This document shows positions 1-14,029 of a DNA stretch of 60,000 nt, one piece after another. The DNA lies in contig NMRA01000120.1 of NCBI GenBank assembly GCA_002633005.1, forward strand, positions 642,371-702,370, written 5' to 3'. A program made the position numbers and the translations under genes. Source of the DNA: Phoronis australis (lineage: Eukaryota > Phoronida > Phoronidae). The notes under the pieces are model-generated. The model was not told the origin of the DNA and made no database searches. It saw only the letters and a list, made by a program, of their open reading frames with translations. How positions within the stretch are numbered: position 1 is the stretch's first letter; every line of letters begins with the position of its first letter.

Positions 1-3000
1 ACTCTGGCTATGTTTTGAACAATAACAATCGATTAAGGCCAAGTCATTTTAGCACTTTGATCAAAAAGTTATTTTTGAATATTGATCAAGGTTGAACTTC
101 ACATTAGATATAGGTCAAGGTCTGTTGCGTGCTCACGTCGGGGTTATATGAGTTGGCGACCTCTGTGTATGACTTGTCGAAAAAGGTGCGATAATTTGAA
201 ACGTTTAGCAACCCGCTTTCCATCACAAACGGTTGTTAAGTATCTGCCGCCACGTGATTTGGACCCACGAATAGGAAAACAAATGCATAGCCACGTCACA
301 CAGGTCTTGAATTTTTTTCTGACTCAGGTGACCACACGGGAAGAAAATCAGCACTTGATTTTTTTAAAGTTAGTAGTAATCGGTGTGCTCCGACAACGGT
401 TGCACCCATTGAATGTTCCGGGGAGTTGAGAAGGCCGGAGTAAGATTAAGCAGGTCCAAAGCCAGGTAATAACTTACGAAGTCTAGCCTGGTCACTATTA
501 TCGTCTTTAAGTTTAACATTTTTAATTTTACTGGGCCCAAAACGTCAAAGTGACGCCATAATAAACAAGCGAATGCGGTTGTTTAGACATTTCATTTAGT
601 GACACAACAACTTTGTAAAAAATGCTGGTCTTCTTCCCCATTCGGGAAACCACGGAGGCACTTTAGCACTTGAAACTTTTACAAAATCATGTGTTTGGAC
701 AAATCAGTGTACTCCGACAAATGTTGCAACAAGCGCATGCGTAGTTGAGAAGGTTTAACATTGACCAGGTTATAACACTCTTGGGCCGTTTCATTCAACT
801 ATGGCGCTGATAACAGCAATTTAGACCGCTGGACATATTCAATGTTTTTAAAAATAACACCTGTCTCTTTCGAGTTTGTTCTGATATCGTTTTGTAACAG
901 ATGCAAAAATTCGAGTAGGAACAGCACTATGATGAAATGGTTAACTCCCAAGCGGAAGCTGCAAACTTTAAAATGGAACAAATCAAGTTGAAGGCCGTGA
1001 GTCATCTCATTGAAGCAATTAATACGAAGTTCCAGTCGGTCTACGGTATTATTACCATTATCATTGTCATTGTCGTGACCGACACCGTCACTGTCATCGT
1101 TATTTTTGATACCTACGGGGAAACTCGGTGGCAATGAAGCTCGTCGCATACAGACCGGTTGATAGGCGTATCTATTGTTCACTTTGTTTTTTCTTTCTTA
1201 TGTTAAAGATAATGGTAAGCATTTATCGGTGACCGGCTGATGTGCGCCCAAAGTACGATATCCGCGCGACCTGTATCGTTAGAGCCAACAAAAGCCAGCA
1301 AACGAAAGCGATGATAGTGCCCCATAGGCGATAACCATGAGACGGGCGTAAGCGCAAGTTAAACAATAGCTTGCGACATCCATACGACGTCATTTGACAT
1401 GGGTTATTATTATTATTACTATTATCATTACCATTATCATTATTACGTGAAATTGTGAATGGTGAACCGCCGAATCAAAAAAAAAAAAATCAAAACGAGG
1501 GGATCCACCAGAAACAGGAACAAAATGCCGGGTCTTCAAGGAAGGAACTTCGTGGGACTCAAGTGACACAACCAGCTAAACTGAAGCATCAATAAACTTG
1601 CAAAATTGAACAGAATTACACTAATTTTAGACAACAGTTGTTCGGAGCTTTCTAAACAAAAACACAGCGATATCTTTACTTGAATGTATTTTTCGTTTAT
1701 GTTTTCGCAAATATCTTTACGGCAAATTGCCGTCGATCTGCCCGTTTTTGCACGTGACCTTCAGGTACTACCTTGCTCACAAGCTCCCAGTAACCCAACA
1801 CAAATACATGTAATTCTGAAGTTCTGGCATGATATCCAAAGACACAATATTCTGGTAATAGTTAACCCTAAAAACTGTTTAGGTTAAGAATTATATTTCC
1901 ACACCTACGGGTTTCCAAAGTGCGTTTGGCTACAGTAAATTTTGGAAAGCGACTTGCGTTTCGATATAAAAGAGGTCATTTTGAGGCTTAGGGAGGAAAT
2001 CAATCGGTTCATTAGTTTAACACGGTAAACGTCACGAACTTTTTAAAAACAAAATAGGTTTGAAACAAAAACGAAGCATAAAAGGCATGCTACCTTAGGA
2101 AAACGAGAGAAGACTGCGCTGAAACACATCCGGCTGTGTCCAACAAGCTCAACACGAACTGGCAATGTTAAACAAATCTCGCCCTGACGTCCAGCGCTCG
2201 ATTTCGTCTCAAAATGCTTATTGTAGAGAGGTTATATTTTTCAAAGTGCTGGGCTACTTCTGTTTGCTTCTTTATCTCACATATACTCAGGATGGCAGCT
2301 CTCTTGGCTTTTTTAAGCGGCCGATTAGGGGCGACATTGGCACTTTCTACCGCACAACAACTGCTGATACTACCGTACCAACGAGCTGACAGGAAGCCAA
2401 TGTCGGGCATGGGCGACGTGTAATGAAATTATAATAATACAACTAATTTCGTTGCTTTATTACTCTGGTAAAAACATATAACTTAAGAAATCTATCCTAC
2501 CCAAGAATAATTACAGAAATGTATTTTTAGCCTTAAAATCGATTATACCCTTTAAGTGTTTTTAATGGCTCACATATTTTTGAAGGTGTCGTGCCACCGG
2601 GTTCACCTGGAGGTTAAGTGATTGAATCATCTGCGGTACGACGTCACAACCATATGATCGTCATCATGGCTAAGTAGTTCTACGGGAACTCATGTCATTA
2701 CTAGTGCTTTGGAGATAAGGTTCAATACAAAATCAATTTAGAATGTGCCTATCAGTTAACCTCTAACATTCGACACGTCATTGAACACTGTGGTGTTGAA
2801 CGTTCATTCATGAGTGTTTCTAGCCTCTTCCCGGAATATCGCAGCTCACTCTCTCATACTGCGGACGTATTTCCAACATCTCTGCGCATGAGTAGGGCAC
2901 TTGGCCCCCTTGAGCGTGCGCCCGTGGTATTCACTACAACTTTGCATTAGTTTGCCATTTTTATCTTGAGTTCAATAAACATTTACTGATGCATACAGCG

Positions 3001-6000
3001 AGTTGCAATGCAGACAATAAAACACCGAGTAAACTGTGATAAAGCCACTTGTACAAGGCACGACTGACGAGTCCACGGTTTCGTCAACCGTATTGGATAT
3101 TTAAAGCGGCTACAAACTCGTTTACCGTTCAAAACGAGCTTAAGGTTAGACCACTTACCGTTATGAAACCGTGTAAGTTGTTACTAATATTAGTCGTGTG
3201 ACTTATTATGCAACTTGCTATATTCGTCAAGCAGAATAAACAAATCATTCACATGATTTCTCATGCAAGTGGATGGGGATGTTAGACCTGTCAACACCGT
3301 TCTTCCTGGCGTACACCGTACGCTCATTTTTTTGAGTACATTTAAATGCCGATGACGTCAGCTATAATCCAGGAACTTGCGAAGTCAGTCACATCTTTAC
3401 AAAGTCCATCACAGTGTCACTAATCATACAGTCAGTTAGCCCTCGATACAATGAAAAAGCGAGTCTTCACATAAGTTCAAGAAAAGACTTAAAATAGCAT
3501 TACAATGACGAATTATCACGGATCACCCTGGCACTGGCCGCGCTGACCAACGAAGCCGAGATTGGGGGATAAAATTGACTTCATGAATAATCTGCAGTTT
3601 GTGTCCAAACAACTACATAATATTCGCGAACTGATGAAACAAAGTGCTGTTTGCGCCATTAACAAACTATTTTATGAGAAATCTTCATTTTACGGATGGG
3701 AACCCATTACGTAATTACTGGTAAAATTCGACTCGTGTGTTCGATCTAATTCTCTACCACGCTGATGTGCACTCGCTTAGCCGTACCCATCTCGAAACCG
3801 TGGACGAGAGTAAGCATACAATGCTTTATCTGTCCCTGCATCACAGGGACGTTGAATTCGGGATGTGGGGATTCCGTGAGTACAGATGATCTGCGCCAGA
3901 CTAGATAGAGAGATACGTGTATTTGTCTTTTATTCTCCGTCACCATCTTCACACTGAAATTCTCTAAAACAACATAGTCGTCTTCATTGTCTTTGCCGTC
4001 GTAGTTATCATCGACGTCATCTTTTCTTGCTCACCCGTCATTTGCATTGGTTGACAACATCGTCTACGCAATCACCTGGGTCACCACCGTCTGAGCTAAT
4101 GGTTTCTACTCTAAAGTGTACCTGAAGTTGCGGCAATTTTGCTTCAGTCTGCGATTTGCTACCATGGGATTGTGCAAGTTGTGGTAGTCTATCGCGCGGT
4201 TTGTTGTGCTGCTATTTTTAGTCGCAAAACTCAATGTATATTTACGCACGAACATTTGGCGTGTATGTAAAGTGATAATCTAGGCGTCTACCAAAGATAC
4301 TATAAAATCTTTGCGTCTACGGCATTCCCGATCCGATTCATCTCATGCACGTCGGTGCTCCTTGGCAGCTGCCAGACCAACCTCAGGTTATTTGTTTGAC
4401 AGTCACACATTATTTGAAAACATCGCCATGTCAGTGTTCGCCGTGTTCTTGAATAGATCCAGCGGACACACCTTCCAAACTTTGTTGGAGTCAAAAAATA
4501 GCGCAGAACTACGCATAGTGTTCATATATTGGAAAGAAGCGGACTTGGCGATAATTTCATTGATGGAAAATACGGGAAAGCTAACCAAAAATGAAAGTGA
4601 TGTTTTTTCATTCATTTAGTTTGGTTTCTTACAACTTTTAAAAAATTATTGGTGCGAATTGCTACTAGTAGAAAAAATACCGTCTTTGATGCTCTCATGA
4701 TTAATACAGACTATTTGACTTGAAGTAGTTGACTGCAATGCGATGCATGCGTTGTACCTGTTTGGGATACATGGCACAAGTTTTTCGTCAATTCATTGTT
4801 ATATTGAACTTGCTGAAGCAAAATAAAAGCTTTAAAAGGGGATTCGACACAGTTTGCCAAAAAGCCGCAAAGTAATCCTTGTTTTGCGACATTTACTATC
4901 ATTCAGACATTTGAATGTGTTTTTACTTCAAGAAACAAATTATTTAACTCAAATGTTGATTTTTCTTTTAATTTTTTGTTAGTTTTGTCAGTAACAATAG
5001 CGCGCGACATCAAATTTTACAATGAGGTTATACTAAACATAGACAAACCCGAGTATATTGTTTAGGATTGACTTATTTAAAACGGCACTGTTTAGTAGTG
5101 AAGACACTTCTTGTCTTAGATCTTATTTCACCCAATCGTCTTCTAGGCGGAATCGTGTCGTGAACTTGAAATTGGTTCTCCTTTAGTAAGAACAGATTGG
5201 GATTTCTGATATGACGCTGTCTGAGCTAAAATATCTAAAAAACGATGTCGGATGTCTGTAATTTCTTTTCATAGAAACGGTAGACATCATAATAAAACAT
5301 AAAAAACGGGGTATCTTTTTGTGTATCAGCCAAAGCGTTAAAGTTTGAACTATTCAAAATCCAGAAAAACGTTTACTTACGCCGTTGCTAGTAAATCAGT
5401 GAAACAGAAATATAAAAGTAGTTAAATACAAATCGAACATTGTGGACCGAAATGGTTCTGTTTTCAAAAGGATCTCAATTATTTATTTTATCAGAGGCGG
5501 CTTTTTGTGTAACCCATGTCAATGTCACATTCTTACCACATATGGGGCTCTGGTTAAATGGCCATCGTAATGGTAAACCAATTGTATGAACCCTGTATTT
5601 TTACAGGCTTGTAGTAGACAAAGAACAAAATACAAAAAAAAAAACAAAAAAACAAATAGAATAATTCAACGGCACATTTAGCTGTGTCGACCCCTTTATA
5701 GCTGCATTTATCTCTGCTTAGCTCAGTTAACTGGCTAAACAAAAACAAAAATCGAATTAGTCCTTTTATTCGGTCTCATAAAATTCCTTAAAGTGAAATG
5801 ACTCCATTTCCTTGAGAGGGACTCGACATGAAAAATAAGTTTCATTTTTAATCTTCTGTGATAACGGTGAATTTGCAAATGTAACCATAATAGCAGGTAA
5901 GCAGTTTGCAGCAGTCTAAGTAGCCCTTAATTAAGTAGCTCTTAACTAAGTAGCCCTTAATTTCCTAATCTTTTAAGGATATCTGATGAGAATTGCAGCT

Positions 6001-7223
6001 AACTAACGTAAAACCCGCATGCCATTGTGACTTTCTATAAAGACGTGATTTTGACAAAACTATACATGTATGCTGTCTCCACGGCTCGCATTTCTATCAT
6101 CTAATCGGTTTTCAAACCAAGAGTCCAGTTCCAGTATTACCTTTCTTCGCAACCTTAATTTTGTGGTACTGTTCTCCTTAATGTAAACACAAAGTTCAAT
6201 TTCCATTCCGAGGTGCAAGCTATAGGCTTTTGTGCCCCGCCCTCCAGCTTGCTTTAATATATTATACACCTTTCGTTAGAGCAGCACTAGACTATTTCTG
6301 TTAGCAAGAAAATTAAGAATGCATTAGTTAAATGTGCTTGCTGACTGAGTTAAAGAACTGTAAAATCACTTAACGATAACAATTTGCCCCATCGATGCCA
6401 GAAATGCACTTAATGACCTCTTTGCACTTGACAGAATGTAAATAAACCAGTGATAAATTCTTAACAAGATTGCCGTACCGAAGTTGCCTGCGAGAAAATG
6501 TTTTCCTTATTGAAGGCCTGTTTCGTTTATGGGGTCACTTGGGTGAGGCCATGCACTCCTTTGTGTTTTAGAATTACGTCGATTTGTATATAATTGTTCG
6601 TGATAACGTCGCGTGTTTAATTCTGTTTTTTGAGGTTAAATTTGACATGTTTACGCGAGGTGTTCCGGTTAGCATTAAATTTATTATGTAGGTAGGCCTA
6701 ATGTATTTGGTTGGGTGCTAAGGTGAACAGTTCAGCATCACTGGAAGGCGACGAGGTAAACCGAGCCAAATGAAATCGAGTGTTGCCTCTAAATTCTGTA
6801 CTCCCGTCTTTCTTGGAACTTTAATTCGATTCTCACGTCAAATAATTGATATTTTGTAAGATGTTCTCTCTCATACGTCCCATCACCAACTTCAGCTTCA
6901 ATAAAAATGTTGTTTGCGTCCATCTCTGCCTTTGTAAACTGACAGAGACACTGCACTGCAGTAAACTGGACTGTTTCATTAAAAAGTCTTAACATTGCGA
7001 CCTCTTTAACTTGCTTCAGTGGATCAATGTTTTACCAAAAATAAACGTTGAAAGGGGTTTCATCTAAACCTGCTTCAGATCTCAGAAAAAGTCAACGCTA
7101 GTTAGTTGCCTCGAGGTGTAACTAGGAAGTACGATTGCAGGTCTTAAGCTCAACTTTCCACCGAATTTATTGTAATTTCTCTGTCGAAGTACGTATTCTT
7201 TGAACTGCTAATCCATGTTAACT
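1..7223. other. Gene-poor intergenic sequence
   Basis: No open frame here carries a recognisable domain or convincing exon structure. The open frames are short, overlap on both strands and look like chance. Visible items are TTA/TCA trinucleotide-rich simple sequence at about 1045-1090 and 1403-1446, and a 15-bp unit repeated three times at 5917-5961 (core AAGTAGCCCTTAA). The longest frame near the left end (minus strand, 799-1182) owes its Asp/Asn-rich part to the simple repeat and is not called as a gene. Confidence 0.6.
5917..5961. repeat. 15-bp tandem repeat, three copies
   Basis: Three consecutive 15-bp units, each starting TAAGTAGC and continuing CCTTAAT or TCTTAAC. The outer two are identical and the middle one differs at two bases. 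This is a small local minisatellite with no sign of coding function. Confidence 0.85.
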
Positions 7224-7398
7224 AACTAGAACGCAACAGACAGACCTGAAGCCTGCGCAACTGGAACGCAACAGACAGACCTGAAGCCTGCGCAACTGGA
7301 ACGCAACAGACAGACCTGAAGCCTGCGCAACTGGAACGCAACAGACAGACCTGAAGCCTGCGCAACTGGAACGCAACAGACAGACCTGAAGCCTGCGC
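7224..7398. repeat. 35-bp minisatellite, five near-identical copies
   Basis: Exactly five head-to-tail copies of a 35-bp unit (AACTGGAACGCAACAGACAG followed by ACCTGAAGCCTGCGC). They are identical apart from the first copy, which has A for G at its fifth base. The unit is more GC-rich than its surroundings. Because 35 is not a multiple of three, the repeat reads open in rotating frames on the minus strand and produces artificial repetitive peptides that should not be taken as genes. The near-identity of the units suggests recent expansion. Confidence 0.95.
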
Positions 7399-10300
7399 AA
7401 TTGATATATTTAAGGAAACAATTCCACCACTAAAATAAACTCTTGGTGACATTTTTTTCTGAAAAACTTGTCCAACTTATGCCAGAGGCAATCTTATACG
7501 AGAATGGCGAACACTTGAAAATAATTGGGGCTAAAGAAAACAAATATATTAAAAACATTTTATCAATTTAAAAATGAAACTGTAAACAAAACAAAATTGT
7601 TAAATGCAAACCAACGCTACGGAAACAAGATCTAAAAATATATCTGTAGATATACATTATAATTTCAATAATTTTCCAATTATTTTCCTGAAAAGAACCT
7701 AATATTGTTTTTGATAATTGAAACATCAAAGGTTTCAAAATACACGTTCGTCTCAAGCAGTGTTCGCTAAATAAAAATTCTGACTTTCAAATTGTTGATA
7801 ACTATGTACGTCACTATTAATTGGACTTAACGTAATCCTGGTGCCCGTTCCCAATAACCCTATAGTCTTTGTATTGTAAAATACCCCTAACCTCTACAAA
7901 TCTGTTGGCTGGCAATGGGGATTAAAATTCCATTACAATCATTAACCTTTTGACTTCTGGGCAAGACCCCTACAACTTTTCTATGCGTTTGATTTCATAC
8001 GCGCGTGCGTGTGGCGAGGTCATTTGGTACAGTCCCATTTTTCTTAGCTCTGACGAGTGATGTAATGGTCGCCCCAAGAAATGGTTTATTACACCTATTG
8101 ACCTCGAGAGTCATGCATCAGTGTAACTTAGAACATAAATCAGAGAACGTTGATAACTTTATTTACAATACCATGTCTCGTCGCCAGAAGGCCATGGATG
8201 AAAAACTAACAAAATTCACAGTTGAACAAAATGTGTGCGGAAAGATTGATTGTTTCAGTCCTACTGTCGTGCGATTAAGACGAACTGTATTTTATGTGTT
8301 CACAACTTGAACGGCCACACCCTAGGGTCGGATCGGATCTCTGTGAAAATTGGCATGAGCATTGTTCCTTTGAGCTGTTTAAGCTTTGCGTTCCACCTTG
8401 ACAACCTAAGAGCAAGTTCTAAATAATAAGCAACGGCTTTAACTGGTCCAAAATGAATAATTTGATACATCTAATAGATTAGTTTGGCTTTAGTAGGGCT
8501 TCCGTCACGGGGAATTCAGGAGTTATCCCCCCATTAATCCAAAAACATAAGGCAGCGTGTTTTCGCTGATTGTTTTAGTTGCAAAGGATAAGCAAATAAA
8601 TGTAGCCATCCCTTGTAATAACAAACCTGTCATTCAATTGAATATGTGACAATCGTTAATCCCCAAAGGTTCGCAACGGACAAGCGTTACTTGTTTTTTT
8701 GAACAAAAAAGGCGGTTGCGGGGCAAAGGTCGTCCGCTGTGAATCACAGGGCCCACTTGATAACTCAGTGGCCCGTTACATACAAGCTTTCTCATCAAAA
8801 GCAATTTCAGCTAGCTTCATTTCAAGCAATTAAACTCAAAACCACGAATCGTGGATTTGTAATCTTGCTCCCTCGGTACCACGTCTTTCGTCACGGTCGC
8901 GAACACGTTCCACTTCCGTCGAATCCAATCCCTCTCGAACCATATTTTTCCGCGAACATATCTGCTTGATCACTAACCACATAGAACCACTTAAATAGCA
9001 GACGTGTTCGAGAAAGCAGAACGCTGTAGGTAAAAAACGGTTTTCAGGAAGGAAATTTGGAAACAAACTTGGAAAGTTCCAATGGTTTGCAATAATGGAA
9101 CTTTGAGTAAGCGTTTTAAATGTCAGTGGTTTGCAGCTCATTTCAGAAACATCTTTCACTTTAAAATTCGAGGTGTTATACGCTTTGCCTATGTTGGACA
9201 AATTCTCGTAAGATTTTTTCCTGTATTAAAGTCAAAGGCTGCTTGAGCGCATTCCGAGGCAAACCTAACAACGCAGAAATTGTACATCTACACGTAACGC
9301 CATCTTTTGATTAAAATATGTCTACAATATTAAGAGTGAATTTTCAATAATCCCCCTTCATAGCAAGTTTCATTATTCAGTATGATAATAAATGGTGATG
9401 ATGTGCGAAACTGATAACAACTGTGATTGGCGATTTTACGATAAATTTTGCAAAATTATCACCCCACCAACTGATCAACAATACATGCACAAATTTGTTC
9501 ATAATTTGTACTGTAAAGTAACAAATCCGCTATTACTAAGGGACACCATGTTTAAAAGACACGATTTCTGAAAAAAATCACACTTTTCCACTCAAAGGAC
9601 ATTTTTAAACAACACGACGGATATGATGTCAAAAGGTGAATGCAAATGTGTTACCTGTTGATTACGAAACGGGCAGGTAAAATCAACACAGGTGTCTTTA
9701 TGCACAGTGTAATCGATAGCTGTTGAAAATTCGGTTTTGTTAAGCATTCAAAATGTCGTTAAACAAACAACTAACCATGTGTAAACGAGTGTGGAGTAAT
9801 GGCCGAATGGTCACGCAGCGCAGAGCAAGACTACGCTTTTTACAAAATCCCACCCGTTTCCTTCTCTGACCCTCAAGGAGGCCACACGATTCCCTGACGT
9901 CAGAGTGCGAGACGTGGGAACTGAGTTAAAGACAGACCGAAACATTTTACTTCAGGAAAACAGGTTCCTGAAAATTTTAATTGTCCATGAAGTTGCGCAG
10001 TGATTCGATGGAGTTATTATAGCAACTGAGAACAAACATATTACCAACAGACTTTGGAATAGTAAATGGGATTTTTGGATGAGCGTATACGTGAGTAATT
10101 TGTGTACCGAATTACGTACATTGACACAACATGAAAGTGTGACTTAGGAGAGAAGTGTAAATCTTTCCAATAACAAACGTACAAGTAATGCATGGTCGTA
10201 CACTTCACGAATTCACGTAATTATTGAAAATGCCCACCCTAAGTGAACCAATTCTAACTGCCGTTTCCAGTATAGGCATGGTCAAAACTGATGTCCTTCG

Positions 10301-13300
10301 ATTCTAACGGTTTGCAACTTGGAACAAAATATTAACAAATGCTGTATTATGATAAAGTAAAGTCGGAAAATTGAAACTATTGTAGGCTTCTGGCTAAGTC
10401 CATCAATACACTGTACGACATACAAGGCAAATGAATACAGACGGCATCCCGGCCACTTCTTAGGGTTTGCCTATTTAGAGGCCAATTTCTACAAGATTAG
10501 GTCGTATTCAATCGTTAAATGTAACTCTTTTGAAAGCATTTCACCATTTGTCTCTAGGGCTTTATCTGTCACACCATTGAAAATTTGTTCAAATCATCCA
10601 GCCATCTCCAAACGCCGCGCATCCTTGTTACTCTGAATCATAACTACACGTAAGCAACCGAGATTAACTGAGACCAAGACATATAGTAAAATCAACCAAC
10701 GGGTCCATTCAAACCCACGGCATCTCTATCAAGTCTTCGTGTGAAACAATAAATGATTTATAAATGTACTATGAATGTATTAAAATCGTTCAAAATGACC
10801 TTACCCCCTAGCCCTGCTGGTTCCTTTAGCCACAAAGACTGCTGTCCGTCGAACTGACCTCTTCAGCTTATATGGCGCCTTAGTTGTGAGGCCATTGTTT
10901 TTCTTTCAAACTTCGGGAAAGATTAAAAGTGTCTAGCCAGGCGCAGGTCCGACACGGCTTTTCCAGAGGGCACGATTTGTTTCGACAATGTCTTGTTGCG
11001 CAATCCGGTGTTTTGCTTCTCTCTTGCGCGGCAAGGAAGTCAACGAACGCCATCGGAAGGTGTAAACAAATTGCAGCTATGAGCCATAAATAAATAGACT
11101 GTGAAGGAACGGTTATTTTGATATTCGGAAATTGACATCAAGTGTTAACACCATAGTTGGAAAAGCTGTGAGGATATCGATTTAATCCGTCCAACAGGAC
11201 AGTAACAGAGGCGTCGTTTTGTTATCGAAAGACCGCTGTGGGAAGTTACGAAGAAATTGCGCTCACGTATTCCTTCTGTCCTACATGGCTGACGAAACAA
11301 ATGTTGAGATAACAGGATTATTTCGACTACAAGTTCCAAGCAATAACTAAAAATGAAGCAAGTTGGAAATGTCTTGTGTTTATAGCGTGGAAAATCAAAA
11401 CGCCCCTTCAATAATTATTTACTGTTGAGTAATTTATTTTCATTTCCTTAACCAATGTCAGTCGTTTATTCGGTAATTCATTTTTCCCAACGTGATGGGA
11501 GTTTTAAACTTTGAACATTTCGATAGGTTGGAAAGATGTCGTTTGATATGTAACATATTTTTTCGCAGTCTATGGGACAACGGTTCCAGGCGATGATGTT
11601 CACGAACTTCAACGTCTGATAATCGATCAATCGAACCACTGAATCGACTGAATCATCATGCATACGAGTAAAAATCCCGCATACAAACCACAAATCCATC
11701 CACACGAGCATGGCTGAAGAAGTTTCTGCTGAAAATTTTGTTTTATCCTTGTTTACTGAATCCATTTAATTTTTGTAATTACACTTGAGTGAGTAAATTT
11801 ATTAATTTAGTCCAAAACAAAACTGGAGCAAAGAAGACAACATAAGAGAAATTGTCTTTCTCATTACGTCACTATGAAATGTAACTCAGTGTGAGCATCA
11901 ATTCTTCATACTTGTTGAACTTGAAATATAAACAAGAGCTATAAATTTATAGTAGTAAAAATATAAACAGTATATTGAAGTGACAAATTGATTAGCCCTA
12001 AAGACGTAGCTTGTTTTAGAAAAACTACGGTTCAACAAGTTTAAAATATTATCAAATATACGAGTATGTTTTCAAAATTATTCATGCCCAGTCACTGATG
12101 AAAACTGTGCGTATTTACCTGTACATTATGTCGAAGTCAACTTACACAAAAGTTTGTTTGTCAAAGCAGTATTCCAACGCGTTCACGAAAGTTTTCCAAA
12201 AATAACACAAGATCTATATTGATATATGTTTACTTTTCTTTTGTAGCCGACGAAATTCGAATAACACTTTCAGTCCCATAAAAGAAAAATAATAGAAAGT
12301 AGGTGCATAATCGCTATTACGAGAACCAAGTATAAGAATTCATTTTCCACGCCGTGTTTTCTTGTGTGAAATTAATAGCCGATACCTTCTTTGATCATGG
12401 TATTATAATATTTTAATGACAAAGGTATATGAAATCCGTGTTTGGTAGAAATATTTTCATAACCGGTGCCCGAGACGTTATAGTCGCGTCTACGATATGC
12501 AAACTATTCAGTCTTTAGTGTGAAATAATATTATTAGTAGATAGGCGGTTCAACACAACAAGTTGCGTAATTTTAGCGCAATGTGATTTGGCGTGAGGTT
12601 AATGCAAGTTCAACAGCGTGTATCGTAATTTAAAACTTCTTATAAAATTTTATTAGAGATTCATTTCATATAAGGTTCCATATGATTTATGATATTAAGT
12701 AAAAAGAAGCCCAAAAGTATATTATAATCAGAAGTACAAATAAATATTCGTGTGCATGTACTTTTAAATGGATATCATCGGTGAGAAAAGGGGACTTTCT
12801 GAGACCAACCTCAGCACGCAATCGATCCTGTAACTCTGAGGACGCTATTTCAAATCACATAATATCAAGAAAATCATACTTAGAAAACTATACAATTTAA
12901 CTCAATAAAAGAATACATATTATTGGGCAAAAGCAGCCAGCTTGTAGGGTTTAATTTTAACTTTTCCAATCTGCCATTAATTGGGTCACATGACAATGTA
13001 ATTTTAGTAAAATTTAGCGAGAGAGTAAGGTATATCAATAACAAACCGACGGTATCAATGGCATGACCAAAGTTCGAGTTATAAATAAAATTAGAAATGA
13101 AATCTCAGGTACATGTACGCTTTCCCAATTTTTTTCAATTGTCATTTCGTTTTCGTTCTATGCAACTTTTGATTTTTATAAAAACCATAAAACGTAATAT
13201 TTTTATGGCCCCTCATGCAAAAGTGGACCGCTTGAAACGATTGCTAACAAAGTTTTGGATATAACAGAGCATAAAAGTTCCTAAGCCAGCAAAAGTTTCA

Positions 13301-13797
13301 TGTGAAACCGGCCAGCCTTCTGACACGTGATGTTCTACAACTAGCCAAATCTGAATATTTTTAGGGTCCTACATACTGGTGAAATCGCCAGCCATGAGTT
13401 CAGCGAATGCCTGACAGACAGCGAAGAGAATTGACGATTCATATGAAATCACAAAAACAGCGTATTTCATTGTTTTATAGTACTGGTCAAAGCTAATAAC
13501 TTAGTCCACCCGTCCTCATTTGACATGCCATCCAGTCAGATGTCCGCTGAGTTAATTTGGATACCCATTGATAAGTTTTACGAATTTACACGGTTGTATA
13601 TGGTTTTTAGGTGTTGCTGCGGTGATCCACAAGAATACCTGACCAGAAATATTGTGCTAATTCGCTGCACACGTGGAACAAACACTCAACGTTTTGTCTC
13701 ACAACGTTACCTAGCTGGTACGTAGACACAAGACTACTTTTTGTGCAAGGCATTTTTTGTTCTTGCCATTAGGGAGTGGGATGATCTCACTGAACAT
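7399..13797. other. Gene-poor intergenic sequence
   Basis: No domain, exon chain, RNA gene or transposon could be recognised. A frame at 8836-9201 on the minus strand is open for 121 codons but resembles no known family and has no supporting splice structure. A tRNA A-box-like stretch near 9798 (GGCCGAATGGTCA) has no matching B box downstream. Confidence 0.5.
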
Positions 13798-13953
13798 CAG
13801 GGCTGTAGTGGTAAAATAAGAGGTAAGTAGGCGCCCGAAGCCCACCGTATCACCTTGAACAATGAACGTAACTTTCGATGCGTAGGCGCTACGTTCAAAT
13901 GCCAAAAGGTGGTTGGCTGCGCCTACGTGCGCCTACGCTCCACTACAGCACTG
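13798..13953. mobile_element. hAT-type MITE with 8-bp target site duplication
   Basis: The left end reads CAGGGCTGTAGTGG and the right end, read inward on the other strand, CAGTGCTGTAGTGG: 14-bp terminal inverted repeats with one mismatch, matching the known hAT terminus CAGNGNTG. The flanking octamers are CTGAACAT (13790-13797) and CTGATCAT (13954-13961), a 7/8 match to the 8-bp duplication that hAT transposases make. The 156-bp interior has several GTAGGCG-type subrepeats and no coding capacity, so the element is non-autonomous. The divergent duplication suggests an old insertion. Confidence 0.85.
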
Positions 13954-14029
13954 CTGATCATATTTAACACAAAACCGCCGTTAATCATTTCAAGCATTTT
14001 TTACAGCCAACTTTAGCTTTGCTCTGAAC

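Noticed and set aside
799-1182. A 127-codon minus-strand open frame with an Asp/Asn-rich stretch.
   Set aside because: The D/N-rich part is the complement of a TCA/TTA simple repeat, and the remainder has no recognisable similarity.
7218-7452. Repetitive minus-strand open frames over the minisatellite.
   Set aside because: They are produced by a 35-bp tandem repeat read in rotating frames. There is no start context, domain or splice structure.
9797-9880. A tRNA-Leu/Ser-like A box (GGCCGAATGGTCA).
   Set aside because: No B box or acceptor-stem pairing was found downstream, so it is not a tRNA and not clearly a SINE.
12787-12800. A second kappaB-like sequence (GGGGACTTTC).
   Set aside because: It lies 11 kb upstream of the TNF ligand start with no promoter context. 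A single half-degenerate match is expected by chance in 60 kb.
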